A stretch of 64,000 bases of DNA from the NCBI RefSeq assembly GCF_003751605.1, contig NZ_RJVJ01000002.1, positions 992,001 through 1,056,000 on the forward strand. The letters are read 5' to 3'. Shown piece after piece: positions 62,991-64,000 of this stretch. Numbering within the stretch: position 1 is the first letter of the stretch; the number at the start of each line of letters is the position of its first letter. The DNA comes from Kitasatospora cineracea (GTDB lineage: Bacteria; Actinomycetota; Actinomycetes; Streptomycetales; Streptomycetaceae). The position numbers were made by a program, and so were the translations under genes. The notes beneath the pieces are model-generated. The model worked only from the letters and a program-made list of their open reading frames with translations, made no database searches and was not told where the DNA came from.

Positions 62991-64000
62991 GCGGGGCCAC
63001 CCGCACCGGCCCGCCCGGGGGCACCCCGCCCCCGGGCACCGCCGGCACCGCCACGGCCGCAGCCGAGATCCCGGAAGGAGAGCACTCCCGCCTCACCCGC
63101 GGCCCCGTCCTGCGCGCCGTCCTCGGCTTCGCCGCCCCCCTCACCCTCGCCAACCTCCTCCAGCAGACCTACCTGCTCGCCGACGGCGCCGTGCTCGGCC
63201 ACTGGGTCGGCGTCGACGCGCTCGCCGCCGCCGGTGTCGTCCAGCCGCTCTACCTGCTCGCCGACGGCGTCTTCCTCGGCCTGACCACCGGCTTCGCCAT
63301 CCGCCTCGCCCACCACACCGGCGCCCGCTCCCGGCGCGGCCCCGCCACCGTCGCCACCGCGCTGGCCCTGGCCGCCGCGCTCTGGGCGGCGGTGTGCTTC
63401 CTGGTCGCCCGCACCGCCGGCGGCGCCCTGCTGCGGCTGACCGGGGCCCGCGGCGCGGTGCTGCACGACGCGCAGGTGCTGCTGTCGACGCTGGCCTACG
63501 GCTTCCCCGCGGTCTTCGCGGTGTCCGCGGTCTTCGCCCTGCTGCGCGGCCTCGGCGACTCCCGGGCCCAGATGCGGCTGATGATCGGCAGCAGCCTCGC
63601 CAACCTGGTGCTGGCCTGGTTCTACGTGGTGGTGCTCCAGCTGGGCGTGGCCGGCGCGGCCCTGGCCACGGTCACCGCGGCCACCGGCACCGCGGCCGCC
63701 GGGCTGGTCCTGCTGCGCCGCCGGGGCGAGCTGCTGCCGCGCCGCTCCCCCGGGTGGCCGGGCGTGCGGGCCGAGGCGGCGGCCGCCCTGCGCCTGGGCC
63801 TGCCCGGCGCCGTCCAGCAACTGCTGATCGCGCTGGGCATCGTGGCGCTGATCCGGATCGTCGCCCCGCTCGGCGCGCCGCTGCTGGCGGCGGTCACCGT
63901 GGTGGGGCGGCTGGAGTTCTTCGCCGGAACCGCGTTCCTCGACCTGTCCGGGGCGCTCACCGTCTTCGTCGCCCAGAACCGCGGCGCCGGCCGCCCCGAC
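62987..64000 (+). CDS. MATE-family efflux transporter, partial at window end
   Basis: The first 338 aa of a multidrug and toxin extrusion protein. After a Gly/Pro/Ala-rich cytoplasmic tail of about 35 residues come LRAVLGFAAPLTLANLLQQTYLLADGAVLGHWVGVDALAAAGVV and later LRLGLPGAVQQLLIALG, the duplicated first-helix motifs of MATE proteins, with at least eight membrane spans visible. ATG overlaps the PKS stop (ATGA), so it is co-translated with the synthase and probably exports the product or provides self-resistance. The reading frame is open at the window edge, so the C-terminus is missing. Confidence 0.88.
   Translation, partial: MSGATRTGPPGGTPPPGTAGTATAAAEIPEGEHSRLTRGPVLRAVLGFAAPLTLANLLQQTYLLADGAVLGHWVGVDALAAAGVVQPLYLLADGVFLGLTTGFAIRLAHHTGARSRRGPATVATALALAAALWAAVCFLVARTAGGALLRLTGARGAVLHDAQVLLSTLAYGFPAVFAVSAVFALLRGLGDSRAQMRLMIGSSLANLVLAWFYVVVLQLGVAGAALATVTAATGTAAAGLVLLRRRGELLPRRSPGWPGVRAEAAAALRLGLPGAVQQLLIALGIVALIRIVAPLGAPLLAAVTVVGRLEFFAGTAFLDLSGALTVFVAQNRGAGRPD

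Overview
The window is about 64 kb of very GC-rich DNA with short leaders, GTG/TTG starts, leaderless-looking regulators, and mono- and dicistronic units of secreted CBM-bearing hydrolases. This points to a soil actinomycete of the Streptomycetaceae (Streptomyces or Kitasatospora). No rRNA, tRNA, CRISPR array, insertion sequence or phage gene was found. Function calls come from reading the proteins and recalling family motifs; no database search was run.

Layout. (1) 1-11.5 kb, xylan use: a bxlEFGA-type xylobiose uptake and beta-xylosidase operon (minus strand), its divergent LacI-type regulator (bxlR-like), an alditol/xylitol oxidase, a CE4 acetylxylan esterase and a GH11 xylanase. The palindrome CGAAASTTTCG recurs in front of these units. 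(2) 11.6-23.4 kb: a minus-strand biosynthetic operon (P450, acyl-CoA dehydrogenase, FemAB-like acyltransferase, SRPBCC protein, class III aminotransferase, ACP, ketosynthase, thioester-reductase-like SDR) behind a large LuxR (LAL) regulator. It looks like a small fatty-amine or alkaloid-type pathway of unrecognised product. (3) 23.6-44.9 kb: an arabinogalactan locus with a DeoR and a LacI regulator, exo-beta-1,3-galactanase (GH43), endo-beta-1,6-galactanase (GH30), an AraFGH-like pentose importer, a second sugar importer, a GH35 beta-galactosidase, a GH95 enzyme and a GH29 alpha-L-fucosidase. Two different operator motifs recur upstream of its units. (4) 45-49.2 kb: an orphan GT1 glycosyltransferase behind a TetR-type inverted repeat, a CBM2 protein with a Cip1-like domain, and a CBM2 LPMO (AA10) behind a perfect CebR box.

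(5) 49.3-55.6 kb, ordinary accessory genes: a DsbA/CcdA pair, a GntR regulator, a Baeyer-Villiger-type monooxygenase divergent from a PucR-type regulator, and a LacI regulator. (6) 55.8-64 kb (right edge): the start of a second biosynthetic cluster with a BtrH-like protein, two free-standing acyltransferases, an AT-less KS-KR-ACP polyketide synthase started at TTG, and a MATE transporter cut by the window end.

Logic. The enzymes of regions 1, 3 and 4 together could strip arabinoxylan, arabinogalactan side chains and cellulose. Importers take up the released oligosaccharides, and sugar-responsive repressors (BxlR-like, LacI, DeoR, CebR) gate expression through palindromes readable in the intergenic DNA. 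The two biosynthetic clusters are the least explained parts.
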